Of a stretch of 64,000 bases of DNA, positions 1 to 10,473 are shown piece after piece. The stretch is from Mytilus galloprovincialis (Eukaryota; Mollusca; Bivalvia; Mytilida; Mytilidae): positions 50,100,833 to 50,164,832 of the forward strand of contig NC_134851.1 of assembly GCF_965363235.1 (NCBI RefSeq), read 5' to 3'. Under the pieces are notes generated by a model that was not told the DNA's origin, did not search any database, and saw only the letters and a list, made by a program, of their open reading frames with translations. The translations under genes were made by a program, and so were the position numbers. Positions within the stretch are counted from its first letter, which is position 1. Each line of letters begins with the position of its first letter.

Positions 1-1798
1 ATCCGAGAATGGTCGCATATATTCTGTGGATTCTGTTTTATTGTCATGAATGACACCAATTTGTCATCTACATTGGTAACCAGTATATAAATCAGAGATT
101 AACGTCGTAATGTAACTAAACATCAGTAAGTAAAAATATATTGGGATGCCTAAATATAAAGAATAGAGAAAGAATAATGAGTAAGATAAATAAAATGTAT
201 AGAAAAATAACATAACAATTTAAAAAATACAGAAATAATCAACACCCCAATCCGATCCTCATGGTATACACGAGAATCTGGATGGAGATACAGAATATAA
301 ATAAAAGATAAAGACAGTAGAGAGTGATGCATTGCTAAAAAAAGAGAGAAAAAAACAATAATTGTTTAAGAATAAAGACATGAAACCACCCTGGGTGTTG
401 AAACAGTAACGGATTGCGATGTACTCATATTGGTAACAAATGCTTAAAGTTTACATGTGTAAAACTGCAGTTCTCCACTGCACATATGTAGAAAAAGAAC
501 TAAACGGAATAACATGAATTTAAACTTAATACAACCAAATGTAGTTGCATTCGCTCCTTTCCATTTACTTCTTAATTTAGAATGATTTATAAACAACAGA
601 TGATAAAGTAATAGAAGACAAGAACCAATTGGATGATGCTGACGAATAAGGGTTAAACATCCAGTGACAAATATCATGTGCATATGAGAACGACAACACG
701 TTATATGTACCCTGTGTTGTATTAGAAAGACACGTTCAGTCGGATTTGAGAATATGCTACTTTTTGCAGACACAAAAATTAAGGCTGATTGAAATCGTTA
801 ATAATAAATTCATGCATATTCCAGCGGCCAACCCAGATCACGCTATATTGAAATGACACACTCTTCAATAAAATGCAAAGAAAGTCAAAATAAAAATGCG
901 TTTACTGGAAGGATAGTGCTGCACCGTGTTATCATTTTTTTACTCAAGAATCTCTTATTCTTAACTCTTTCAATGGGAAAATATAAAGGTAGCAAAACTA
1001 TTTTCGTGGCTAAATAACTCTTAACTGACACAATTTCAATTGTCCAACCCATTAACAGACTTTATAACCCATAATTTTCCCTAAAACGTGGTATTACTCA
1101 CGTTATATTACAATTATGAAATATTTACTAATGTCAATTTATATGCAAGAACCAAAGTAGTATTTTGTGTCTTTTAAATGATATATAAAATTGTTTGTTT
1201 CGCCTTTTATTAAAAAAATTGCTATGCGTGTAGTCATAAATACTACATGCTTGCGTGACGCCTTTTACTTTTACTGAAAACTGCGCAGACTATGAAATGT
1301 TTTTGAAGGTGGAAAATGTTCTATGATAGATATCATTTTGTCAGACACTTTTCTTTTTTTTATTTGATTCTTATAATATGCCAAAAATCTGTATATTTGA
1401 TAGAGTTTAACATTAAATTGTGCGTTTTACTCTTAACAGACGTATAGCCAACCCGATTAACAGACCAATCTCCCATATAGCCGCATACTCAATATAGATT
1501 AACCGACCAATCTCTCGGTTAGCCGAGTGTCGGCCGTGTATCTACTTAAGTACGAATGAAATTACCAAACTGTTGCAACCTCATCTTAATGTGAATTATT
1601 TCTTTTATATTTCAGGTAATTTTCATCAGTGGAAAAAACATATTCGAAGATCAGTTGTAGTAAATAATCAAACAGTCCAGTCGAGTTTATGATTCGAACC
1701 CTAGAGGTGACAGTAAATACTAGATCGAAAGAAAACAATCGTGTATAGAATACAACTTAAATAACCCCCGTCTGTTAGTATATTGCATTATAACAATA
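1..1798. other. Intergenic, no gene recognised
   Basis: A+T-rich sequence with only short chance open frames on both strands and no domain I recognise. Near 1440-1540 there is a small degenerate duplication of a motif resembling ATTAACCGACCAATCTC. A pyrimidine-rich tract ending in CAG at about 1603-1615 could be a splice acceptor opening the last 5' UTR exon of the gene that starts at 1799; this is inference only. Confidence 0.4.
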
Positions 1799-3745
1799 AT
1801 GTACCCGTGTCGAGTCGTACGGAAACGCGTTCTAGCTTTAGTCAGAAGAAACACGTTTTTACGAAGACTTCTCTACGTGTGCACTCTTATTTGTTTTAGT
1901 GGATATACAATCTTTCATTTGTACTTTGGACCTGGATATATGGTTTATGTACACAAAAATATTCAAGCAAGCTGCATTATACCGGAAGTGAATCCGTACG
2001 ATAAAGAAATAATGAAATTTTTCTGGAAACCTGATCCTATTATGTGCTCAAAAGACAGCGATCTCGTATACTTTGATTTCAATTCTACATTGCATTTGAA
2101 TAAAACGCGCGTTCAAAGTAACAGCATTTCATGTCATTATCAGGAAGTCATTCGGAAGACAAACGATGATTTTAATGTTGAACTAGGTCCAGAAGTGTGG
2201 TTCAATAGTTCTGTTGTTATCCGAACAGATTTTGTGAATGTAAAATGTTTTATTGGCGGGAAAATGGTTTACAGTAGATTACATTATCAAGTCTATCGAC
2301 CACCAGAAAGCAAAAGAAGAAATCCAAAAAGGAAATATAGTGTACTGATTTTCGGAATGGATTCAGTGTCTAGACTAGCAGCTATACGCGAACTTCCGAA
2401 GACAATGTCATATTTAGAAAATAATCTAGGCGCTTATGTTTTTAAAGGCTATACCAAACTAGGTGACAACACGCTGCCAAATTTGGCGCCTTTAATTACA
2501 GGACATTATGCCTTTTCCAAAGAATTTCCTGTGGTTGAGCACACAAAGTTTGATAATCACCCTTTTATTTGGCATAACGTTTCAAGACTAGGTGGATCTA
2601 CAATGTTTTTGGAAGACTGGCCGCGAATATCAACTTTCAATCTAGGAACCAGTGGTGGAGGGGGGTTCTTAAAACCTCCTACAAATCACTATATGCGACC
2701 TTTTTATCTTGCCATAAACCACATGCAAATGTTTGAGTCCCCTGTTAGTGATGTTTTGCAGTTTTTAGAGGACAAAAACGTGAAGCTTAGCTCAACATCA
2801 TACTTGTGCTATGGGGAAAAATCATTGCATGTCATTGCTATAGATTATTTTAAAAGATTTTTACTAGCTTACAAAGATGACTTAAAATTCACACTTGTGT
2901 GGAACAATAAACTTAGTCATAACTATGTTAATTTCATTAAGTTGGCAGACGACGATTTATTAGATCTAATGACTTTCCTTAAAACCGAAGGGTTTCTGGA
3001 CAATTCATTTTTGTTATTTTTAAGTGACCATGGATCCCGTGTTGATAAAATCAGAAATACTCCGATTGGAAGACTCGAAGAAAGGCTACCTTTGATCTCA
3101 CTAGTAGTTCCACAACAATTAAAAGAAGCATATCCGAATTTGCATGAAAATTTAAAAACAAACATAAACAGACTTACGTCACCTTTTGATGCATACGAAA
3201 CGATAGTAGATATACTGAACGAAAACTTCAAATCACAAGAAGTGGCGGTTCCGTATCCAAGAGGAATAAGTTTATTTCGTCCAATACCGAACGACCGGTC
3301 ATGCGCAGATGCCGGCATTGATGAGCACAATTGTGTCTGCTATTCCTCCGATAGCGTCGACGTTAAAAGTCCAGTTGTGGTGAAGTTAGCAGAATATGTC
3401 ACAGCAAACATAAATAAACAGATTCCGCAAGATAAATGTTCCAAACTGTCTCTGAAAACAATTCAATATGCTAAACGGATAAATTCACAACTCAGCTATG
3501 ATGCTTCAAACCAAAACAAGAAACCTTTTTTATATATGTTTTATAAACCAAAAGAGGATTTACGAGAGAGATATCAAGTTTCCTTTGATGTATATCCTAG
3601 TAATGCTCTGTTTGAGGTTACTGTAGAAAGCTATGGGCAAAACCAGTTTGCAGTTTTAGGTGATATTAGTCGAACGAACACATACGGTAACCAGTCAGCA
3701 TGTATGACAAAAACAGAACTTAGAAAATACTGCTATTGCGTTTGA
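1799..3745 (+). CDS. DUF229 family protein, sulfatase-fold-like, type II membrane
   Basis: A single uninterrupted 648-residue frame. The first ATG in frame is at 1799 and an in-frame TAG lies upstream at 1721. A basic N-terminus (RVVRKR, RRNTFLRR) precedes one hydrophobic segment at about residues 26-44, so a type II membrane or Golgi topology is likely. The body carries hallmarks of the DUF229 family (PF02995), which is related to the sulfatase/alkaline phosphatase fold: FGMDSVSR at about 185-192, GHYAF at about 235-239, and SDHGSR at about 409-414 followed by GRLEERLPL. Many cysteines in the C-terminal third suggest an extracytosolic domain. Several N-x-S/T sites are present. The substrate and reaction of the family are not established. 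No intron is evident inside the coding frame, which is usual for some invertebrate paralogues. It is probably an intact, expressed gene; a retrocopy cannot be excluded. Confidence 0.88.
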   Translation: MYPCRVVRKRVLALVRRNTFLRRLLYVCTLICFSGYTIFHLYFGPGYMVYVHKNIQASCIIPEVNPYDKEIMKFFWKPDPIMCSKDSDLVYFDFNSTLHLNKTRVQSNSISCHYQEVIRKTNDDFNVELGPEVWFNSSVVIRTDFVNVKCFIGGKMVYSRLHYQVYRPPESKRRNPKRKYSVLIFGMDSVSRLAAIRELPKTMSYLENNLGAYVFKGYTKLGDNTLPNLAPLITGHYAFSKEFPVVEHTKFDNHPFIWHNVSRLGGSTMFLEDWPRISTFNLGTSGGGGFLKPPTNHYMRPFYLAINHMQMFESPVSDVLQFLEDKNVKLSSTSYLCYGEKSLHVIAIDYFKRFLLAYKDDLKFTLVWNNKLSHNYVNFIKLADDDLLDLMTFLKTEGFLDNSFLLFLSDHGSRVDKIRNTPIGRLEERLPLISLVVPQQLKEAYPNLHENLKTNINRLTSPFDAYETIVDILNENFKSQEVAVPYPRGISLFRPIPNDRSCADAGIDEHNCVCYSSDSVDVKSPVVVKLAEYVTANINKQIPQDKCSKLSLKTIQYAKRINSQLSYDASNQNKKPFLYMFYKPKEDLRERYQVSFDVYPSNALFEVTVESYGQNQFAVLGDISRTNTYGNQSACMTKTELRKYCYCV

Positions 3746-4242
3746 CGAGATGCTAACGCAGTAAATTTAAGGTTTAGTGCCAGTTGGTGAAGGTATCTTC
3801 GAACAGCAAGGACGATCAGATCTAAAGATGCGCTAAATTACACAACGAAGATACGTGGGTAGACCACGTGAACAGAAGTATCGTCACCACTTCAACAAAT
3901 CATTGCGACAAATTGTCAGAAACAGTTATCACATTTTTATTTCTACAGATATGAACATACACATCGTTAAAATCTCCACCATTTAGGATACTTTATTGAA
4001 CTGTATAGATACGTTTCGGATAGATTATGTAAGTTCGTGTTCAAGGAAGTTTTATTTGTCCGATTATTCAAATATATTGTTCAAACATTATTGAATGAAC
4101 TATCAGAGCTATAAAATGATAGAACGATGATGAAGTCGTATCTCGAGAAGTTTTTATTGTATCGCAAATTGTGTCACTGGCATGACTGTGGGAGTTCTAA
4201 ACGTGTGTATCACAAAGACAAAGCATTCGGCCAGTCTAACCT
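3746..4242. other. 3' flank of the DUF229 gene
   Basis: No open frame of note and no recognised repeat. It probably contains the 3' UTR of the preceding gene, but I could not place a convincing AATAAA signal. It ends where the LINE 3' tail begins. Confidence 0.4.
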
Positions 4243-7200
4243 CTTAATAATAATAGAATAGAATAGAATAGAATATTTTATTTACCAAATTAGGGCCCCA
4301 GGAGGGCATATGATACAGACAATATTATTATAAACAATAACATATGCAATACACACACAGTAAAGATATGTAACAAGTGTTATAAAAATAATAAAATAAA
4401 ATAATATAACACAGAAAATACACTCAACGAAATAGTAGCAATGTATTATTATTCAATGAATACTATGTTGAAAATGACTCAAGTGCACCCGGTAAGTGTA
4501 TCTTTACTTTGAGAAGACAAGCATGAGGCATTAGTAGTTTGTGCGGAGAAATGTCAATATATAAAAATACAAAAAAATACAAAAAGAACCCAATAAAAAA
4601 CAAAGCAATTAAGCACTCCCACATTTGACTATGAGGTATACTGCAAATAACAAAGTTTATTTAATAAAGGATATTTAATATGACTTATCTGCAGAAAGCA
4701 CCAAGAGTCGGTGCTTAAAGGGGAGTCCCTACTTGTACTTAATGCAGATGAGTCAAGCTCCTTAATTATTGAAAATATATTTTTAAAACATATTTCTAAG
4801 ATTATAGATTCTGTGTCCAGCCAGCAAAGATCATCAAGGGACGGTGCCAAAGAATTTGAAATTCTTCTTATGATCTGTGCAGGCTTAACAGGGTATCCAA
4901 ATTCATATTAAAGAGTTATAATGAATTAGTTATTGCAGATTAAGTTGTACTTTAATTCTTAAGTATCTTCTATATATTTGTAAAATGCAAATAGTACATT
5001 AGGATCCTCATTATTCATTATCCAAATTAATTTGTTATCAATATTTAAATTTTGAAAGTTTGGACATGATTTTAATATATTTTGCATCATTTCCTCTCTT
5101 TTTAATAAATGAGTGTCACATTTAAATAAAAAATGAACTTCATCCTCAACCTCACCTGAGGTGCACCTGAGACAAATTCGGTTTTGTCGAAGAGTACCCT
5201 GGTATCTACCAGATTCAATTTGCAATTTGTGAGCAGATATTCTTAATCTAGTAATACATTTCCTTTGCTCAAAATGTCGAATTATTGACAAATAATTTTC
5301 AAAACCATAGTTGCACTTGAATGTTACATAAGTTCGTAGTTTACCATCTTTATGTTTGTCTAGCTGTTTTTTCCACAATGCAGTATAGTATCCCTTAACT
5401 ATCTGACCACAGTGTAGTTTAAATGTTGAGTATTTTTCAAGAATATGTTTTTCTATGCCTGACATTTTTTCCCTTAAAATATTAATTGATCCATACCAAG
5501 AGGTTTTTTTTGTTTCAAATAGCTTTTTAGAACAATTATATGCAGCTTTTAACAAGGGAAATGATGAGCCAATATTTTCTAAACGATGCCAATATCCTAA
5601 AACATGTTTGACTATATCATAGTGAAGTGGAAAACGGCCTAATTCAGACAAAACTGCAAAGTTTGTACTCTTCCTATTAACGCCTAAAATATATTTGCAG
5701 AATTTAATATGAAGTTTTTCACAAAGTATCCTTGAGTAAATTGTATCCACTGTTATGTTTTCTTTTTTTAAACGTGCAGTAAAGGGATTGAAATATCCCC
5801 AAATTTCACACCCATATAAAAGTATAGGCTTTATTGTATGGTCAAAAACATGAATTGCATTTTTAACAGTAGGATTATGCACTAAAAAATCATTACATAG
5901 TTTGAAGTATGCTTTTAAGGCTCTTTGGTATAAATCATTCTGAGCATATGAAAAAGAACATGATGCATTAAATTGGATACCCAAATATTTATAATTAGAT
6001 ACACACTCCAGCTCATCTTTGTTGAAAATAAATTTTTGAGAGATATGTCTGCCTGCCTTGTTGAATATCAACACCTTAGTTTTTTTAGTATTTATATCTA
6101 AGCACCAGTCATTGCAAAAATTATGAAGTTCATTTAATTTCTCTTGTAGTCCTTCAGCTGAGTTAGATAAAATTACAATGTCATCAGCATACATAAGGCA
6201 ATGAATGAGTTTGCCATCCAGCATAATTGGATCTCTGGTTCGTGTAAAATAGTCTGGAAGGCTATTTATAAATATTTTAAACAAGTTAGGACTCAAGTTA
6301 TCTCCTTGTTTAACACCAAGCTTTGTTTGAAAGAATTCAGTTATTTTATCATGTATTTTTATACAAGATCTAGTTTCAAGATACATATTCTTTATAACGC
6401 TATAAAACCTTGAACTAACCCCAATCTCTAACAGCTTAATTCTAATTCCTGTATGTATTACTTTATCAAAAGCTTTATGAAAATCAACAAAGCAAGCAAA
6501 CACTCTCCCATCCTTAGTATTACAGTATTTATCAAAAATACATTTTAAAACAAACATATGGTCAGATGTTCTTGCCTTTCTTGTGAAACCTATTTGACAA
6601 TCATTAATTACATTATTTTCTTCTAAAAAACTATCCAACCTTATATTAAGTATACTGTTAAAAAGCTTACCAATTGCATTAGTGATTGTTAGTCCTCTAT
6701 AATTATTTGGGTCAGTGACTTCACCTGACTTATGTAATACTGTAATATAACCTTCGGTCCAATTTCTTGGGTATAAACCATGAGACAGACAAGAATTAAA
6801 TATTTTTGAAAGAGACGATAGTAAAACATTTTGACTGTGTTTAATCATATTGTTTGAAATGTTATCCAAGCCTGGTGATTTGTTACAACGTAGTTTAGAA
6901 ATGGCAAAAGAAATTTCTTTCTCTGTTATAAGTTTATCAAGATTATTAAAACAAACATTTTTTTCAAGATTATCTAGCTTTTTTTCCAACTTAGCCACTC
7001 TTTCTTTGAATGACTCATGTAATTGATATAATCCATTGAAATGTGAAACCCACACAGATGGTGCCACAGCAGAACTATGGTCCTTATTATCATTATTTTT
7101 TAAATCATTAATTAGCTTCCAATAAGATTTAGGATTATCATCATGTAGATTCTGTAACTGCTCAACAAGTGATTTTTTATATTCTTTATACTTAAATTTT

Positions 7201-7531
7201 CTAAGTTTAGAATATTGCTTATTAAGCTTATAATAGTGACCTCTCACTAATGGGTCATAAGGAAATTTTGAATATATTTTACCGTAACTTATTAATTTGT
7301 TTCGAAGATGGTACAAATCTCCATCAAACCATTTTTTTGTCTTTATTTTCTTATTTCTTAGTTTATTTCTTTTTAAAGAATTAGTAGCAGACCGGGAAAA
7401 GAGAAATGTTACTTGTTTCTTAGACAAAACGATACTGTAAATTCGGGAGTAATATGCCGACAATCGATCACTATACGTTATAAAATGGATCAAAGCATCT
7501 AGACTTGTATTGGGTACATATTGACCAAATT
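4243..7531 (-). mobile_element. Non-LTR retrotransposon (LINE), 5'-truncated, with 3' tail
   Basis: Read on the minus strand, a long reverse transcriptase frame is followed by about 700 bp of untranslated sequence. This ends in AATAAA and a short run of ATTCT repeats (on the plus strand AGAAT repeats at about 4255-4275). Such an end is typical of non-LTR elements that finish in a microsatellite tail instead of long poly(A). The upstream side stays open to a stop at about 7530 and lacks a recognisable apurinic endonuclease domain, so the copy is probably 5'-truncated, as target-primed insertion often produces. I could not find a target-site duplication. The clade is not determined; the closest impression is the jockey/CR1-like group. 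Confidence 0.8.
4959..7493 (-). CDS. LINE reverse transcriptase with C-terminal zinc-knuckle
   Basis: 844 codons with no internal stop. The first codon in this span is TTG and the frame is open a little further upstream, so the true start is unknown or lost. Order of parts: a basic linker with KKWFDGDL at about 54-60; reverse transcriptase with motif A FVDFHKAFD at about 335-343, KQGDNLSP at about 395-402 and the catalytic YADD at about 435-438; then a thumb/connection region; near the C-terminus CLRC-x(n)-HFLFKC, the cysteine/histidine cluster of zf-RVT type. An intact frame of this length implies a recent or recently active copy. An EN domain is missing, so this copy is unlikely to be autonomous. 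Confidence 0.9.
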   Translation of the reverse strand: MIHFITYSDRLSAYYSRIYSIVLSKKQVTFLFSRSATNSLKRNKLRNKKIKTKKWFDGDLYHLRNKLISYGKIYSKFPYDPLVRGHYYKLNKQYSKLRKFKYKEYKKSLVEQLQNLHDDNPKSYWKLINDLKNNDNKDHSSAVAPSVWVSHFNGLYQLHESFKERVAKLEKKLDNLEKNVCFNNLDKLITEKEISFAISKLRCNKSPGLDNISNNMIKHSQNVLLSSLSKIFNSCLSHGLYPRNWTEGYITVLHKSGEVTDPNNYRGLTITNAIGKLFNSILNIRLDSFLEENNVINDCQIGFTRKARTSDHMFVLKCIFDKYCNTKDGRVFACFVDFHKAFDKVIHTGIRIKLLEIGVSSRFYSVIKNMYLETRSCIKIHDKITEFFQTKLGVKQGDNLSPNLFKIFINSLPDYFTRTRDPIMLDGKLIHCLMYADDIVILSNSAEGLQEKLNELHNFCNDWCLDINTKKTKVLIFNKAGRHISQKFIFNKDELECVSNYKYLGIQFNASCSFSYAQNDLYQRALKAYFKLCNDFLVHNPTVKNAIHVFDHTIKPILLYGCEIWGYFNPFTARLKKENITVDTIYSRILCEKLHIKFCKYILGVNRKSTNFAVLSELGRFPLHYDIVKHVLGYWHRLENIGSSFPLLKAAYNCSKKLFETKKTSWYGSINILREKMSGIEKHILEKYSTFKLHCGQIVKGYYTALWKKQLDKHKDGKLRTYVTFKCNYGFENYLSIIRHFEQRKCITRLRISAHKLQIESGRYQGTLRQNRICLRCTSGEVEDEVHFLFKCDTHLLKREEMMQNILKSCPNFQNLNIDNKLIWIMNNEDPNVLFAFYKYIEDT

Positions 7532-8010
7532 AAGTGGGTGTATACCTATTGAGGACTATACATTTGCAGTTCTTGGTTTGTTAACAAGATTGAAGTACTT
7601 GCTTAAATTGTGGCTTGGGTTGTGACTTATCATGTACAAGATTATGTGGCTAAATATTATTACACATTTTTAGTAAAGCTTTAAGAAAGCAGTTAAAAAG
7701 AACACAACAAGTACTATTTTATAGTTTTGAACTTGTAAAATACAACATAATTACAACTTATAAATGTAGAACTCGGATAGTATTTTGTCTCGCCTGCGAC
7801 TAAAGTCATAGAATGCGAGACGTAGTTTACGTCGTCGCTACCGTGCCAGATGGTAATCCCTATTTGTACAAAACTTTAAATTGTAGAAGACAGAAAAACT
7901 GAGTGCTTCATTTTATAAAACTCAGAAGCCTTATTTTACGAATTTTCTGTCTGTCATATCTCCTTACCTTCATTTACTGACATGGTATTAAAAGCGATTT
8001 TTTTAATCAA
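7532..8010. other. Non-genic, no feature recognised
   Basis: A short inverted pair (GACAGAAAA near 7890 and TTTTCTGTC near 7945) is visible, but there is no coding signal or known repeat hallmark. It may be an old transposon remnant. Confidence 0.3.
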
Positions 8011-8170
8011 TTTTATACGCCCGTCAAAATTTTGACGGACGTATTATGGTTTACAAATGTCCGGCGTTCGTCCGTCTGACTGTATGTTCGTATGTCTTTC
8101 CGGTGACCACAACTTTACAACGACTTATCCAAATTTCACGTAACTTAATATAGTTGTTTCTTACCATGGT
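8011..8170 (+). repeat. Dispersed repeat with a 5' hairpin and CCGTTCGTCCG tract
   Basis: Starts TTTTATACGCCCGTC, forms a hairpin over CCGTCAAAATTTTGACGG, then reads ATTATGG and a pyrimidine-rich CGTTCGTCCGTCTG stretch. I recognise this arrangement as a common bivalve dispersed element. The same plan (TTTTAT, hairpin, ATTATG, CCGTTCGTCTG) is used by the unrelated-looking repeat at 59430. Confidence 0.6.
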
Positions 8171-8345
8171 CAAAAGTAAAAACACAAAAATACTGAACTC
8201 CGATGAAAATTCAAAACGGAAAGTCTCTAATCAAATGGCAAAATCAAATGATAAAACACATCAAACGAATGGACAACAACTGTCATATTCCTGACAGGCA
8301 TTTTCAAATGTAGAAAAATGGTGGATTGAACCTGGTTTTATAGCG
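8171..8345. repeat. SINE-like dispersed repeat, copy A
   Basis: Shares long stretches with 29888-30045, for example ATGAAAATTCAAAAC and CATTCCTGAC...AGGCATTTTC...ATGTAGAAAA. It is non-coding. It lies inside the region that otherwise follows the hairpin repeat at 8011, so it probably inserted into it. Confidence 0.6.
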
Positions 8346-8479
8346 CTATAAACATCTAACTTGTACGATTGTCGCATCAAATTTCGTTATTTACAAACGA
8401 TCTGTATACTATTTGGTGAAAATATGATTATAAAACTTTTTGAGTTACGGGACTTTGTAACTAAAACAGGGATGTTCTT

Positions 8480-8770
8480 TTTTCACATGTCGCGCCTTAT
8501 CTCAAAAACGATTTATGATTATTGCTTTAAACTTTTTTGTAAAATAAAAAGGGGGTTCACCTGTCGAGCCGTATCTCAAAAACGATTTATGATTATTGCT
8601 TAAAACTTTACACCTTTCTTATTATATTAATCTAAAGATCTGTATTTTTTTTGGTGATAATTCAAAATTTTATTTTCGAGTTACTGATTTTGTTTTAAAA
8701 GGTTATTTTTTTGGCACGTCTCACCGTATCTCAGAAACGATTTATGATTATTATATTGCAAAAAACGTCA
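8480..8770 (+). repeat. Three direct copies of an AACGATTTATGATTATT motif
   Basis: The core (A/G)AACGATTTATGATTATT occurs at about 8507, 8580 and 8738, each preceded by a TATCTCA-like stretch (CTTATCTCAAA, CCGTATCTCAAA, CCGTATCTCAGA). Spacing is uneven, about 75 and 158 bp. Short frames here are by-products of the repeats. It is probably the 3' part of the element that begins at 8011. Confidence 0.55.
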
Positions 8771-8809
8771 CCTTGGCTTCATTTTCACGGTTCATTGGTC
8801 AATATTAAA

Positions 8810-9000
8810 AGGAACGTGGTATGAATACCAATGAGACCAAATGACCCAGAAATTAACAACTATAGGTTTAATACGGCCTTTCATGAACAATGAGTAAAGC
8901 CCATACCGCGTAGTCAGCTATCAAAGGTTCCAAAATGACAAATGTAAATAATCAAACTAACGGCCTAATGTATGTACACAATAAGAAAATAGTTTTCATG
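8810..9000. repeat. SINE-like repeat (GTGGTATGAATACCAATGAGAC family), old copy
   Basis: Matches the better-preserved copies at 46691 and 58520: GTGGTATGA, CCAATGAGAC, AACAACTATAGGT, CGGCCTTTCA.GAACAATGAG, then CCGCGTAGTCAGCTAT and CTAACGGCCTAAT. Diverged by many substitutions, so it is an old insertion. Confidence 0.65.
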
Positions 9001-9165
9001 GTTTTGTTCGTTTTACGGATACTATAAGCAATAGTACATGTACTACTATGTTTGATGTATGGAATGATTGTAAGGTGTAAATGTATGTCTGTCAGGTTTT
9101 AACTGACCTTGATCTCATTGTTATAGTTCTATTTCAAAATTATATACGTTTCTCGGAAACTAAAA

Positions 9166-9438
9166 TTACAGCCGAGTTCAATGAGTATGTAGCTAAAGGT
9201 AATATCTTTGGTAAGCTTGCTAGCTAGCTGAATCGTGAAGTCATTGTTAGGTAAGGCAAAGTACCCTCCTTTAGGAGTAGAATAGTCCGACTAATAATCA
9301 ATCTATCTGTCTGTAAGACTTGGATACTTCGAAAGGATGGTAGTACACCTTGCCTAACAATGACTTCACAGTTCAGCTAGCAAGCAAGCTAACTAAAGAT
9401 ATTACCTTTAGCTACATACTCATTGCAATCGGCTGTAA
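9166..9438. mobile_element. MITE with long terminal inverted repeats
   Basis: Outer ends are TTACAGCCGA and TCGGCTGTAA. The arms stay similar over about 100 bp each (CAATGAGTATGTAGCTAAAG, GGTAATATCTTT, AGCTTGCT, GTGAAGTCATTGTTAGG appear on both arms in opposite orientation), leaving a short unpaired middle near 9280-9330. There is no coding capacity. It is a non-autonomous DNA transposon; the superfamily is not determined because I cannot see a clear target-site duplication. Confidence 0.8.
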
Positions 9439-10084
9439 AAGGCTATAAGTATATTGTAAAATGGCCATGTCTGTCTGATAGTGTTTATATGACTTTGTAA
9501 AGTTTATGTGAAGCCTGTATTAAAACCTTCATAAATACACTCTTTCGACATAAGTTAATAACAATGTATGTCCGACTGGCGGGTGTAATTTTAGAACTCA
9601 GATACTGATTTACATTTCAAAGTTCCTATAGTCACCCTATATGTTGTGTCACTGACCTAACACAAATCTCTAGTTAAAATTGTCGAATTCAAGAGAAATG
9701 TATGCATCCTTCCTAGAAAAAAAAAAGAATCCGTATTGTTCATTGATATTTCTCTTTATCGCACAATAATACATATTTTGTATTATTTTTCACCAGCATT
9801 TCAGTATAATATTCTATTTCAAAATTGCAATATTTCAATATTTTCCTTCATGTGTGTTTGCCTATATTTGTGAAAAGGCCCATCTTTAGCCAACGTTTTA
9901 TATTTTTGAAATGGATTTTGTTTTAATTTTAGATAAGCCCTCCTTATTATTATGAATTGGATTTTTTTTAAATACACTAAACATTAACAATGACGGTCAT
10001 AATTTACAAAAACTTTCAATTAATTTAATATCTAACAGTTCATATTTAAGTAGCTATGCAGATTTAAATTAGTTACAGTTGTCA
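9439..10084. other. 3' flank of the C1q gene
   Basis: A+T-rich, with no frame or repeat hallmark that I recognise. The minus-strand 3' UTR of the C1q gene should lie at the right side of this stretch. Confidence 0.35.
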
Positions 10085-10473
10085 TCATTTGACTTTTACG
10101 ATTGTGAAGCATGATCTGCCAACATTATAAATTATCATTGAAGATAAAGTCCCGATCCATACGGTGTCATTAGTTTGCAGTTCAATGGTAGCAATTCCGC
10201 TTGCTGAAATCCAATTGTTAATACTATCATTAATATATGTGCGGGTAATCAACTTAGTATTATGGTATATTCCAAATTCTGCTCCACTTGTAGCTGACAT
10301 TATCCAAGCGGACACAATGTACAGCCCCTCCATCTCGGCAATAAACTTTCCATCGGATATGAACTTGCTTAAATTGTTTACACCGTATTGCAGTTGAATT
10401 GTATCAAATTTGACTGCTTTGCTACTAGACCATTGAATCCTCCCTTGTGCCTTCACACATGCTGTGATGGAAA
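10085..10473 (-). CDS. C1q gene exon 2: C1q domain
   Basis: Encodes residues 274-402 and the stop. C1q hallmarks are in order: VKFDTIQ (beta-strand A/B), G-x(n)-GKFIAEMEGLYIVSAWIM (the usual G-x-F-x-x-x-x-x-G-x-Y-x-F/V core), then D.VWIG and a C-terminal CFTIVKVK. It opens at the acceptor AG at 10475-10474. An ATG at 10516 keeps the frame open upstream, but that part is intron: it lies before a good acceptor and would give no long N-terminal region. Confidence 0.88.

Noticed and set aside
444..773. 109-codon minus-strand frame
   Set aside because: No domain, no signal peptide and no nearby splice context; length is within chance for this composition.
1680..1720. tRNA-like TTCGAACCC (T-arm reverse complement)
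   Set aside because: No acceptor stem, D-arm or anticodon arm can be built around it on either strand.
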